This document shows, in pieces, positions 11,501-20,994 of a stretch of DNA of 43,903 bases. The position numbers and the translations under genes were made by a program. The first letter of the stretch is position 1. The number at the start of each line of letters is the position of its first letter. The notes under the pieces were generated by a model that was not told the origin of the DNA, searched no databases, and worked only from the letters and a program-made list of their open reading frames with translations. Source of the stretch: Phaeoceros laevis (taxonomy: Eukaryota; Anthocerotophyta; Anthocerotopsida; Notothyladales); NCBI GenBank assembly GCA_049999765.1, contig JBNGIQ010009010.1, positions 1 through 43,903 on the forward strand, written 5' to 3'.

Positions 11501-11892
11501 AACCAGAGTTGCAAAACCCACTCATTCACAACACTCTCTGTCAACTCCTCGATAGCGGCCTCCACAACAGGTGAATCAACCGCCCGCCTCCACTTATTCC
11601 TTGCCGACTCCTTACTGGCATAAACGACATCACGTGACCGTGACTGCCGATGACGCGCAGCCGCCTGACGCACGCCCGGGTTCTGATCTTCGGGCTCTCG
11701 TACTTTCCACCTGATATCCAGCTCCGGCGAAAGGTGGCGCACCGCAGCCACAACAAAGAATGCGACCGGCAAGTTTAGCCAGATGGAAGAACTGGACAGG
11801 GTCATAAGATAAGCAAATGCAAGCACAGAGACGACCACCACCACAGTCTGTCTCTTGGCTTCATCAACTAGGTCACGTAATGTCTTCTTCAT
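8578..11892 (-). CDS. PXA-PX-nexin_C domain protein (sorting-nexin-like)
   Basis: One uninterrupted 1104-residue frame. Two hydrophobic stretches (about 16-32 and 36-51) anchor the N-terminus in a membrane. A PXA domain covers about 100-285. A Ser-rich linker follows, then a PX domain at about 640-757 with the phosphoinositide-binding pattern RRYRNFEQLHRRL and the PPKRYL loop. A sorting-nexin C-terminal domain fills about 924-1100 (LQGRGWLRRQVFWIAKEALQ to LLEILILAAFPELHDVVLD). This is the order of the SNX13/14/19/25 group and its plant homologues, proteins of ER-endosome or ER-vacuole contacts with PI3P-type binding. Cargo or lipid partner cannot be read from sequence. A 3.3-kb gene with no intron is unusual beside neighbours with 5 to 16. 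The minus-strand stop lies 128 bp from the SIEL stop. Confidence 0.9.
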   Translation of the reverse strand: MKKTLRDLVDEAKRQTVVVVVSVLAFAYLMTLSSSSIWLNLPVAFFVVAAVRHLSPELDIRWKVREPEDQNPGVRQAAARHRQSRSRDVVYASKESARNKWRRAVDSPVVEAAIEELTESVVNEWVLQLWFSALSPDLEVPEEIRLLINGVIGEVAQRAKKVNLITLMTKDMVDLVASHLELFRRTQARVGVDILVKLSSEQRDEKLKQSLVASRELHPAVASPEAEYVVLRRLVGEVVEIVLRPQDKQNRLVLSLTRELLACAVVRPVVNLVNPIIINQLIESRVQAARNKVHIEQPLRSTVLNAKVNKVPTSASDDSSLEMAELSVVESPNPPSAGKHVQARNVTINERPPSGSNQENRHETARQRRPGASKAWARATDLASQKRSQVLAPEHLDAMWTKGRNYKKREARTTSPKAAQLVPIAAPNDTEILKTALSATEEILQGPEEQVVLASGTRDRSKGDKVSVTVVSTQQNERKESAKVTVPRSSAPEVRRVKESVGKLLLEDQDDEDVPGIGFAGAKTYRVAGSNSSVGSQTSVTPLKVSEAKKHPLSFLEDLPRPAGNVARRQVHAGQQSSSQHRRSKSISEYEGWQELKRGLDRQDSSWNSSKGSDTDVLSPNVETYSQATSRPFSEKTYYEPVSPSKFRCKVIGYHVFKDVSRPFVAYTISVMDSLDRIWKVQRRYRNFEQLHRRLKEIPHYDLNLPPKRYLSSNMDDAFILERCALLDGYLQELLSRPSISEQHEVWDFLSVNSVNYAFSNSDSMMKTIAGNVDDAVDDVFRQIRGVSDDLQEVFKTATTGVRKRVTTTGTSEVVSCVSFTQDLPQALLLADADYGERGLAAHLLDDEMGNMENSPPQAQFEGAFSDSELPSRQSVQNYHAYRDGKGGRALSEGHSPVESLVGSDTVDEDLGIPQEWAPPNLSVPLLNLVDVIFQLQGRGWLRRQVFWIAKEALQLIMGGTMDEWLLSNIQWLRKEESVAAGIRWVRGFLWRDGLFITKRNAANNSTPRVNTPPGHPQPLTFEQQREAARRKEIVREIMLDRAPMTLVGLIGGKQYQRCAKDIYHFIQSALFMKQLSYSLLEILILAAFPELHDVVLDVRSSVV

Positions 11893-12795
11893 GGTTCTGG
11901 AGGCCCATGACAGGAGAGATCAGCAAAACTCTTCCCCAGGAAGAGCAGAAACCCTGATCATGATGCTCACCAAGATCCCTAGTCCATCAGCTGGATACGA
12001 TGAACCTACCATAGCTTCAACTGCAAGTAGCAAGAATCAAACGCCTTGAACAGGGTCCGCAAAAAAGCGCTCCAGCTAGTGGACAGCACTAGAATTCAGA
12101 CTTCCAACACCATGCACTGCCCCCTGGCTTTTTCAATCCCTCGAAGGATCAGCAAAAGGAGCTTAGCAGACAACCCTGATCACCAGCCTCTACCACCATA
12201 CACCCCTAGGCATCGGGTTCCTGCTGTGGCTGTCAGATCCTTGTCGCCTGCTCCCTCCTTCTGCGAGTGGTCCAATCAACTCTGCCTTTTCCATCAGTTC
12301 CTAGGCTGCTCAATCCCCTTCGCCCAGGCCAGATGTGTCCGCCAAAGCTGCGCCGGTGATAGGACCTTTGCGATCGAGCCTGTGCACCGCTGTGACCTAC
12401 TCAGATCTACCGCAGGCTATGCGGGACTGTAGCGCTCGATCCTACCTATCTACCGACCTACGTACAATGCTCGGAGGCAAGGATGGCGGAAATGCACCTC
12501 CATTGAGTTCGTCAAATTCCATAATCCCCCAAAAAAAGTTCAAACGTTTCAACAGTGCAACTGCGCAGAAATGTAGAGCCAGCCGTTTTCGCCTCCCTCC
12601 GGTATTTTGTGCCAACGGACCTCGGAAGCTTCGGAACACTGGAAGTCTGGAACAGGTCACAGGCGGGCAACACAAACCGAGGTTCTCCGCTGTTTGGGGA
12701 TATTCTGCCGTATGCGGCCATGCCAACGATGCCATGTAGGACATTCTGGTTCTATACTTTTAGGGAACTTTGAACTCAGCAGGTTCGTCTGGTGC

Positions 12796-12827
12796 AACTT
12801 CGAACTCGTCACTTCTAGTTCGAAGTT
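12796..12827. repeat. short perfect inverted repeat
   Basis: AACTTCGAACT at 12796-12806 and its exact complement AGTTCGAAGTT at 12817-12827 are separated by 10 bases. The surrounding 100 bp is rich in further TTCGAA and GAAGTTC words. No function is evident. Confidence 0.6.
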
Positions 12828-13373
12828 CCGCTGTAATTGGAGGGGAGCGAAGTTCTCCAGCTCCGCTAAGAGCAACTCCGGCGGCTTCTTCGATCAATTC
12901 CGGCAGCGGTTGGCCCTTGATGAGAGCAGCTGATAAGATAGCTACCACCTACTAGTCCCGCCCCGTTTGAAAGGCTTCACAAGGATAGGTTGTGCTTCAC
13001 AAGCCTGTGCATGTGCCCGACGCTCGGTAACAATGACAGAATCCTAGTCCACAGCAATCCACCCTAACTCCATGCCTATGGGGGCAGGGCCCCCACAGTC
13101 AAGGGGTTAAAAGTACAGCGCTGGAGACGAGGGCCATGTCTCCCACCACCTGTTGTGGAAATCGTAAGCTACCATCTTGCTTTCGTCGGATTGCAAGCGC
13201 AGAAGTACTGACCTTGGCCATAGACCTTGTGAATCTCCATTCTCATGGGATGATGCATCATTGTAGTAAACTGCTCGGGGGCACGCGTCTTGTGACCGAG
13301 GCGCTTGTCATGGCTCCACTTGCTCTGCTCTAAAAGTCGAAGCAGACGATGGCCTGCCCTCGGGGCAGGTAGA

Positions 13374-13435
13374 GGTTTCCTTCCACTTGGACACACCCTG
13401 TTCTTCAGCAGGGTGTGTCAAAGTGAAAGGAAACC
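13374..13435. repeat. 27-bp-arm inverted repeat (hairpin)
   Basis: The left arm 13374-13400 (GGTTTCCTTCCACTTGG followed by ACACACCCTG) and the right arm 13409-13435 are complementary at 25 of 27 positions, with an 8-base loop (13401-13408). A second small palindrome, CCTGCCC TCG GGGCAGG, sits just before it (13353-13369). It could be a small foldback element or a small-RNA precursor; the sequence alone does not decide. Confidence 0.7.
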
Positions 13436-13932
13436 TTCCACCAGGGTAGTGGTAGAGCCTGGGTACCTTCACCGGACGCTTCCATTCCGTGTCGAATTGT
13501 CGAATGCTACCGAGGCCTGCCGCCCACACTGGGTCGCTAAGCCTACCACGGCTTCCTGGCATCTTCCCGACGGAGCGTACTCCCTCACAAATTCTGGCGA
13601 CCTCACGATCCCATTCTATACGTTTGCAAACAGCGCCTGCCCTGTACAAATCCCTCACCGGCATGCGCCTGGGTATGTCAGTCACCAGCTCTGCAGGGAA
13701 GAGGCTGCAAGGCCGGCGCTGTAGGCATCGCACTTCTCTGCCTTCCTGCAATCCAACGCCGGGCAGCTGCTTCATAGCCATGCCCGCACACTAATCGTCC
13801 AAAGTTTGGGTTTCGAGCAACCGACGATAGAGGGCCATCGGGCCATCAGCTTCCCACAAACCTCAGCCTAGTGTAGCTCGAGAGAGGACTCAACCCTAGT
13901 CAGTTTTGGACTCTGAGTTCCTGCCACCTGCT

Positions 13933-14258
13933 CAATAGCAAGTTCTGTAAGCGATGGGCATCGCTCTACAACAGGAACTTGCCCAAGTTCCGCCAACCAA
14001 GTTCCCCCGGCACCCGGACGGGAGCTAGTCCATGTCACCAGCGATGGACATCGGTAGGTAAGAGTAGATGGGGCTTCTGGGATTCATTCATGTGAGCAAT
14101 AGTAAGTTCTGTAGCGATGGGCATCACTCTACAACAGGAACTTGCCCAAGTTCCGCCAACCAAGTTCCCCAGCACCCGGTGGGGAGCTAGTCCATGTCAC
14201 CAGCGATGGACATCGGTAGGCAAGAGTAGATGGGGCTACTGGGATTCATTCATGTGAG
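13933..14258. repeat. two-copy tandem repeat, unit about 164 bp
   Basis: Copy 1 is 13933-14096 and copy 2 is 14097-14258, directly adjacent and differing at only about ten positions. Each starts with CAATAG and ends in CATTCATGTGAG. Each copy contains an imperfect inverted repeat around GCGATGGGCATCGC, flanked by CAAGTTC and GAACTTG (13939-13981 in copy 1). The high identity implies a recent duplication. No coding frame is shared by both copies. Confidence 0.85.
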
Positions 14259-14294
14259 CAAGGTGTGCCATTTACTGGATCAAAAGGGCAAAGA

Positions 14295-17200
14295 TCAAAT
14301 CAGGTTGTGCAAGTGCACCTTCGTTGGATACAAGTGTCTTGCTAAAGCAAGGCCAGCATGCATTCCATCAGCAGCAGCACTCACAATACCACCCGCATAG
14401 CCTGCACCTTCTCCAATTGGATACAACCCTCCCATAGATAAGCACTCGAAGGTACCCTCATACCGCTCGATTCTGAGCGGGGAGCTTGTCCTGGTCTGCA
14501 CATAACCAACCAGATAAGTTTCAGATGCCAATCGCTCCTCTTTAAAATTGTGTTTAAAACTGGCTGTGGATGCACACCTCAATGCCGTGGAGCAGACCAC
14601 GTCTGTCGATGAAGCCTGGCATCTGTTGCACACAGCTCGCATGGTTAAACGACAGACATGTGACTTGCTTGGACAAAGCAACGGAGCTGGATAGCGAAGT
14701 CTGGGTAGGACAGACCTGCCGGTCAAACCTGACCAAACCCTCCCTCAATGCATCTGTCAGATAGGCTGGGAGGAGATCATGCAGGTGAGCTGCTCGGACT
14801 CCAAGCCTGTAACTGGAAGGTGGGAGCTCGCCTCCTGTTCAATCACCATCGACTTGACTCAGTTCCATGGTCACATGTGGGCAGCTCCTACTTGGGGTAG
14901 TAACAGGTTCATCTGTACCAGCCAGTAGACCGTCAAGAAAGTCTGGGACAGTCTGAGCGGGTGCCACGAGCTGGCCACCCCCCCTGCGTGCAGCTTCCTG
15001 TTCAAGTAGCCTCTGCCATCAACAGCCAACCTTAAGACCATCGTTTGACCATCAGCTTTTTGAATGTTATTTAATAGAAAAGGCCGCTGTTTAGTACCTG
15101 GAAGGCAACACCTGGAAGTGGGTCTAAGTGCGAGACAAAAGCTTTGCATTCAGATGACGAGATCGAGACAACAATTGCTGCATTGGCCCATTTTGAAGCA
15201 CGTTTCGAGAATGACATCCCATTGATGCATAGTTCCGTCTCAATCGTGCTGGTAGGGACAACCTAATGGGCTTAAACAACCAGGAAAATCAGAAAGTTGC
15301 TCCCTTGAGGAAATACTGAAAAAAACATGACAACATCTCAGTACCTGGCCACCAGGGCACATGCAAAAAGAGTAACACCCTCGGTTAGTGTTGCCTTCTG
15401 CAGACAGAGAGTCCGAAAGATTCACTGCCACCTTATAATCGGCTACAGGAACCTTTCCTTTTCCACGTTGTACATCTGCCGCCCATTTGCGATACTGTGT
15501 GATGAGAGCAAAAAAGGTATGAAAATCGAGATGCAGGAAACGGGCCCCAGGGAGATAGAATTGAAGAGAAAAGGCAGAGCCACAGAAAGTCACGGTTCCA
15601 GAAGTGAGATGAACTTACTTGCATTTCGTTTATGAGTTCTTGAGGATGCTCAACTCGGAACCCAACCTGAAGTATAGCAGGTGTAGTAATGAGTGGCCCC
15701 ATTCCTAGCAGAGAGAAGGACTTAAGAGCAGATTGCGAGCTAACCAGAAAACAGAAAAATCTTCGGGAAAAGTACCGCAAAATCTTTTGGGGACAAGACT
15801 ACATTGTGAGAAAGAAGCATCTCATACACATCACGAGCAGAATGTCCAACACCCAAAACGACTGCATCAGCCTCGACTGCCGTCTCTTGCCCACCCAGTT
15901 TTTCAGCAATGGACTTCACTATGACTCCCACAGCCCGGCCGTTACGAACTATCAAATCCTCCATCCTTGTTCCAAACATAATCTTGACCTAAGGGAGTCC
16001 TTCGCTTCGGTTAGAGTTCAACTCGGGGCATGGAAATAGCAACAAGTTTGTTTGTCGGTCTGATAATGGAGTTGCAGAATGTGTTTGTATTATGCATGCT
16101 AGCGGAAGAAGATATGGGACAGGGCAGGAAAAGTTAATAAATACTAGCCAAGCTGTAACAACAGAAAGGTTTTCATCTCAAAAGAACTTGAGGCCTTGTC
16201 TAATAGCTTTGACACTGTAGTTATTCTGCTAAACTTACCCCCAACTGCTCGAGATGGTGCCGGAAAGCGCAGAGTATGTGAATAAGCTTGTCAGTACCAA
16301 CATGAGGCTTCCCATCAACCAGAATCTGCTGAGGTGCCCCAAACCGCACCAAGGTTGCCAGCACCTAGTATTAAACACAGCTATGACGACTTCAGCATAA
16401 TAAAGGGAACTGAACTCAGGGCAACTGTGCGACAAAGTGGGTACAAATTTGTGAGCTTACAGTTTGGACACTAGCACCATTTCTCCCGGTCCTAGTTGTC
16501 AACTTGCCATCACTCCATGTGCCTGCACCACCCTACAGACAAGTCAATTCTATCAAGTTCTAGGACACTTAAAAAAGCACAGGCCACAACAGGTGCTGAT
16601 TGTTCTGCTACTCTCTCTAAACGACGGGTCAAAGAACAAACCTCTCCAAAGCAAAGATTGCTGTCAGGGTCCAAAATGTGCCGAACCATAAGTTTTCCAA
16701 TGTCACGACCCCTTCCCTGCACCGGCTGTCCCCTCTCCACCAATATGACTTCCACATCACATTCAGCAAGCGACAGAGCTGCAAATAAACCTGCAGGTCC
16801 GCTACCTACTACAACTACTCTAGGCTTTCTAGGTTGTGTTGATCCCAAGTTGTGGGGAGGAAAGACTCCTGCGTTTCCACCTTCGGACTCATCTTCCTTC
16901 GAACTTGCAGGATGTCCCGGAGGATGTTCCTGCACTGTTGCCTTAACGGCTCCATCAGGAGCTTGACGGACACGTGCTATCAGATCAGTTGGTTCCAAGA
17001 ACGTCTCAGCATACTCCAGTCTCCCTATCTTGGGCTTTAGACGTGCAAGGAGCTGCCTACTAGCAGGCCACAACTTCAATATAACCTCCACATCCAGGTC
17101 AATGGTATACACGAAACTGAGCTCCTGCAACATCCGATGAAGGCAATCAACATTGCGACATTCCAGCTACTGATCAACAGATCTTTACTCTTAGTTTAGG

Positions 17201-17792
17201 TGCGTGGCTCGCACCAACAATTGAGAACAATGGAGTAGCATCAGACCCCTCTCGCATCAAAAGATTTTCGGACAACAGAGAAGGCACATCGCGGCAGACA
17301 AGAAGCCTGCAGAAAAATGCAACGCACGTCAAGCTAGCTTCAGAGGTGCTGCAAATATAAAAGCAAATATTAAAGCCTCAATTCACCTACACTTACAGTA
17401 CATCCTAAGACAGCAGCGACGGCCTCCAGAAGAGCATCGAAGATTGTGAAGTCGTCCTTTCCCAAGTCTTGCTCTACGGGTACTTGCACCCTGTAAATTC
17501 TCCACACTCCCTTCCCAGTACTGACAATCGCCTGTCCATATTCAGTTTTCTTCCTCTCAACTGCCCTTTCAATTGGACTGGTGGTCCTACGATTTCTCGG
17601 TATCCCGAGCTCCCGAGAATCTTCATTCTGGCAGTCAATCTGCAAAAATTTACAAGGTGCAGCTGCTCCTTTGTTGACACAAGCAAAGCAACCACCTGTT
17701 CTTTCTTCGTAAAGTGTCACAGGAGGGCGGTAGTAGGCATTCACCACCTGGACTGTGTAAGAAGTGGCACAAGCATAATGGGCCAGTCGCAT
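14295..17792 (-). CDS. PDE327: FAD-dependent oxidoreductase, PDE327-like, probably plastid
   Basis: Thirteen exons on the minus strand: 17792-17397, 17306-17247, 17124-16642, 16532-16461, 16364-16239, 15988-15776, 15666-15619, 15494-15345, 15262-15098, 15012-14919, 14834-14716, 14622-14578 and 14495-14295. They give 723 residues, close to the Arabidopsis At4g30720 homologue. A dinucleotide-binding GSGPAG sits at about 259-264, followed by an acidic-basic ERG strand end. Other family blocks are GGAGTWSDGKLTTRTGR, GVGHSARDVYEML, CYSFCMCPGGQ, LCINGMSFSKRASKWANAA and the C-terminal YPIGEGAGYAGGIVSAAADG. The substrate is not established for this family; loss in Arabidopsis gives a pigment defect. 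The frame is open up to a TTG at 17888 below an in-frame stop, so the first ATG (17792) is used; an upstream exon remains possible. An in-frame TGA at 14839-14841 is removed by intron 10 (14835-14918). Confidence 0.9.
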
Positions 17793-17980
17793 TTTTCCCG
17801 CACAGATTGGTGCAAGTCCTGATCGCAGAACAAAACTCACAGCACGTTGACAATCCGCAAGTCGGGAGAAAAGTATCCAAGTGGTCAAGGCTAGGGTTTA
17901 AGGCTTGGTCTTGCAATGTGATACAGTACCTCCATTCGTTAGTCCCCTAGGAAGCTGGGGATGCTGTTAGTGGTGGCAAA
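17793..17980. promoter_or_regulatory. compact bidirectional promoter (PDE327-like / OBGC) with telo-box
   Basis: Only 188 bp separate the two divergent start codons, so both promoters and leaders overlap or abut here. The plant telo-box TAGGGTTT is present at 17892-17899, in the middle of the region. In angiosperms this motif is common in promoters of genes for translation and plastid biogenesis. No TATA box is evident on either strand. Confidence 0.6.
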
Positions 17981-20454
17981 ATGCGGGCCGCAATGCCTAT
18001 TATACAAGCTGGTGTAGGTGGGAGAGCTTGGGATGTATCTTTGCCCTCCTGTTCCCATGGTGGAGACCCCGTTGGGTGGTCAACGAGAACTACTGTGGGA
18101 AGTGGAAGAGCACGGGTTGGCTCATTGAAGCCTTGTGGATTTCACCGTCAGGCGAACGACCTCCGTGTGTTTGAGGACCTTCTCAGAAGCCGAAGTCAAA
18201 CTGGTAAGAGTAATATTGCATGCCTGTTGTCATTCAGCATGAGAAGATGTTCACTAGTGTGTTGCAATTCTATGGTCTGTTATTCAGCATGGCGAGTGTT
18301 GTTTTGTCATGCATGAAGGTAGGCAACAGCAAGGAGGTGGAGTGACCTGCTCCCTTACCAAGTTCCGGCAGCCCGATCTCGTGGATGCACCTGAGAATTT
18401 GGAGAGAGAGCCGCACAAGTACTTTGATCAAGTGGTCATCACAGTGCGGGCTGGGGACGGAGGAAATGGCGCAATTTTCAACATGCCACCACCGAAACTA
18501 CCAGGCAAGACTCCGGGTCAGAAGAAGGGGCAGAAGAAGACAGGGCCCTTGAAGAGGGGCTCTGATGGGACAGTACTGCTGCCGATGGGGGGACACGGGG
18601 GGGATGTTGTTCTATACGCTGATGAAAGCGTAAGCAGCCTGCTGGAATTCCACAGGAAGAGGAGGCACAATGCAAAACAGGGGTCAAATGTGGATTCCAT
18701 GGGCAAGCAGATCACTTCTCTAGTTCGTGACGGCGTATCGGCTCCTGCCCTGCGCATCCCAGTGCCAGTCGGTGAGACTTGACGAACTGTTCTGCAGCCA
18801 ATTGCTTCAGTTCCCTCTTATCTCGTCAGTTCTGGGCAAATTTTCCGTTCCTTCATGCCAAAGTGGGTGGCAATGGCAGGAACTGTGGTCAAGAGAAAAA
18901 GAGGAGCCAAGCTTCTCGCCGATCTGACTCTGCCCGGAGATGAAATTATTGTTGCTCGAGGAGGGCACGGCGGAGTGAGTAACCCTTTGTGAATTTACGC
19001 GCTCTGCGTTTAGGACGACCTTGAAGTTGATGTCCCCTTGATATATCAGATCAGCATCCTTGAGATACCAAAGAGCAACCGCTCACATCTTCGACCAGTC
19101 AATGCCCCTACAATGACAGACCCTGAAGATAAGGTGCTTGTTTGTTTCTTGTTGATCCTGCATAAGACATTTCCAGCAGAATATGGTACAGGCAAGGTTT
19201 GGTGCTCATGAAGCCATTCTTGATGACCAAGCAGGTGTTGACTATGGGTACAGAGGGAGAGGAGATATCGCTTGAGCTGACAATGCGAGTGGTGGCTGAC
19301 TTGGGTCTTGTGGTGCGTCTCTCTCGCTCCGTCTCATGTTTCCTCATGGCTTCACTCCAGTTGGACGGCCTTTGACTCGTTCGTCTTTCAAGTGTACAGG
19401 GTCTCCCGAATGCAGGAAAGTCGTCTCTGCTGGCAGCCGTGACTCGAGCAAAGCCCGATATTGCAGCTTATCCCTTTACCACCCTGATGCCCAACCTTGG
19501 ACGAATGGACGGGGATCCTGAGAAAGATGATGGAGGGCTTGCCATGGGTGCAACCATGGCAGACCTTCCTGGTCTTATAAAGGATGCTCACTTAGGGAAG
19601 GTGGGCTCATTGTCTGAGAGTAACCTTCCAGACAACTCTACTTTAGGTTCACCTATGTTGACAGCAGATGTTCATTCCGTGTTTGTGCAGGGTCTCGGTC
19701 GGATGTTTCTCCGTCACTTACGCAGAACAAAGCTTTTGATTCACATTGTGGATGCAGCTGCACCAGATCCTGTGGAAGACTACACTGTTCTTAGAGAAGT
19801 AAGATGCAACAGAGTACCCTAAGAATGTGACCGCCTTTACTGTCATGGAGACTGACACTGTGTTTGATGTATGTAGGAATTGCGGATGTACAACCCTGAG
19901 TATGTTAGGCGCCCTCACATTGTCGTTCTTAACAAGCTTGATCTACCTGAGGTAATGACATAAACGTCTCTTCATAGTTTTTGGAACCAAGTTCCGCTGT
20001 GCACCTCACAGAAGCACTGCCTGGTCTCAGGCGGAGGAAAGGTTCGACAGTCTACGCGAAACGATCCTTGGGCTAAGATTTGACGCCACGGACACCGTTC
20101 TCCCTCGGTCCAAATCCAATGTAATGAGCGGCACCACAACTTCTGTTTTACCGGTTTTGGAGACCGAAGCAGCCTGCGTGGCTCTGTCTGAAAATGCTGT
20201 GGCTGACGACTTCCCCCCACCGGTGGCAGTTCTCGGCATCAGTGCCTGGTATGTGTCCTCTACTGTTCCTTCATGCGAGTTTTCGTACGCAGCGCCAACT
20301 ACTAACCGTTAAATGTGTCCGTAGGCAAGGATTAGGCGTAGATGAGTTTCTGAAACTAGTACGGCAAGTTTTGAGAGATGACGGGTTGAAACTACATAGC
20401 AAAGAACGGCAAGCACCCAGACTTTTGTATAAGTCACCGTCCTGGCAACTTTGA
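17981..20454 (+). CDS. OBGC: chloroplast Obg-family GTPase
   Basis: Ten exons: 17981-18203, 18319-18771, 18880-18974, 19050-19133, 19235-19312, 19400-19600, 19691-19798, 19877-19951, 20031-20248 and 20325-20454; 554 residues. Residues 1 to about 95 are rich in Arg, Ser and Gly and poor in acids, like a transit peptide. An Obg glycine-rich domain (about 110-310) follows, with the plant OBGC inserts ([28 protein letters not shown] and VARGGHGG). The G domain has G1 GLPNAGKS (312-319), G2 YPFTT, G3 DLPG (366-369), G4 NKLD (433-436) and G5 SA (about 511). There is no C-terminal OCT domain. OBGC binds and hydrolyses GTP in plastids and is needed for plastid ribosome assembly and early development. 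Intron 6 (19601-19690) is 90 bp, free of stops and frame-keeping; it lies just after the switch-II segment. The CDS converges on DOT2. Confidence 0.93.
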
Positions 20455-20994
20455 TTCGTCTCTTCTGATGGAAAGACTCCTTACCCAAGAACACTCAAAA
20501 TGACCGGCAGTGTAGCAGACCTCCTTGCCGCAGCTAGGACTTTAATACAACATTACGCGTATATAGACCACCCTAGTAGCCGTGCGACGTGTTGCCAAGC
20601 GTAGAATTACCACGCAACCTGAACGCTTACTCCAGGGATGACACAGTAGTAACTACTGGAAGGATAAATAGCAGTGGCAGGAGGCATCGGCGGCCAATCT
20701 GACCCGCATCTTGAAAAGAACCTTTGACCTCGAACACTCAAAAAACTGGATCCTAAAGGACAATGCAAGTGATTAAGAAGCTCTGCTGAACTGGGCAGGT
20801 CGTACACAGTGAAGCCAGTATCAGAACCTGATACATACAGAACATAGCAAGCTTGTTAAAACTACTAGAACCGAGAGAGCAGAACCAAGGTGTCATAGAC
20901 CCACACCAATGTGACCGCTTGCTTGCCTGGCTGATGGTATAAAACAAGCTTGGCTACTGCCGTTCCAGCGTTCAATGCGATCATGCTACAATAG
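20455..20994. other. convergent intergenic region between OBGC and DOT2
   Basis: These 540 bp should contain the two 3' untranslated regions. I see no gene, repeat or RNA in them. Confidence 0.5.

Larger units (their letters stand above)
11893..14294. other. 2.4-kb spacer with repeats, no supported gene
   Basis: This spacer lies upstream of the PX gene and downstream of the FAD oxidoreductase. It holds an 11-bp perfect inverted repeat (12796-12827), a long hairpin (13374-13435) and a two-copy tandem repeat (13933-14258), listed separately. Open frames of up to 157 codons occur at 12046-12432 and 13308-13781 but have no recognisable domain, no splice support and skewed composition. The 13.1-13.8 kb part could be a decayed transposable element, but I found no terminal repeats or coding remnant to prove it. 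Confidence 0.5.

Noticed and set aside
12046-12432. A 128-codon plus-strand frame upstream of the PX gene
   Set aside because: Composition is Pro/Ser/Arg noise, begins at ATG by chance, and lies where the PX leader or promoter is expected.
13308-13781. A 157-codon minus-strand frame overlapping the hairpin
   Set aside because: It has no recognisable domain and runs straight through the inverted repeat; it starts and ends in non-coding-looking sequence.
14839-14841. In-frame TGA in the PDE327-like oxidoreductase, which would suggest a pseudogene
   Set aside because: A GT-AG intron (14835-14918) with correct phase removes it and gives a product whose length matches the family at that point (FLDGLLAG joined to GELPPSSYRLG).
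17793-17888. Longer N-terminus of the PDE327-like protein up to 17888, and of the kelch protein up to 3795
   Set aside because: Both upstream positions are TTG, not ATG. The first ATG codons are 17792 and 3774, and the shorter proteins fit the family lengths.
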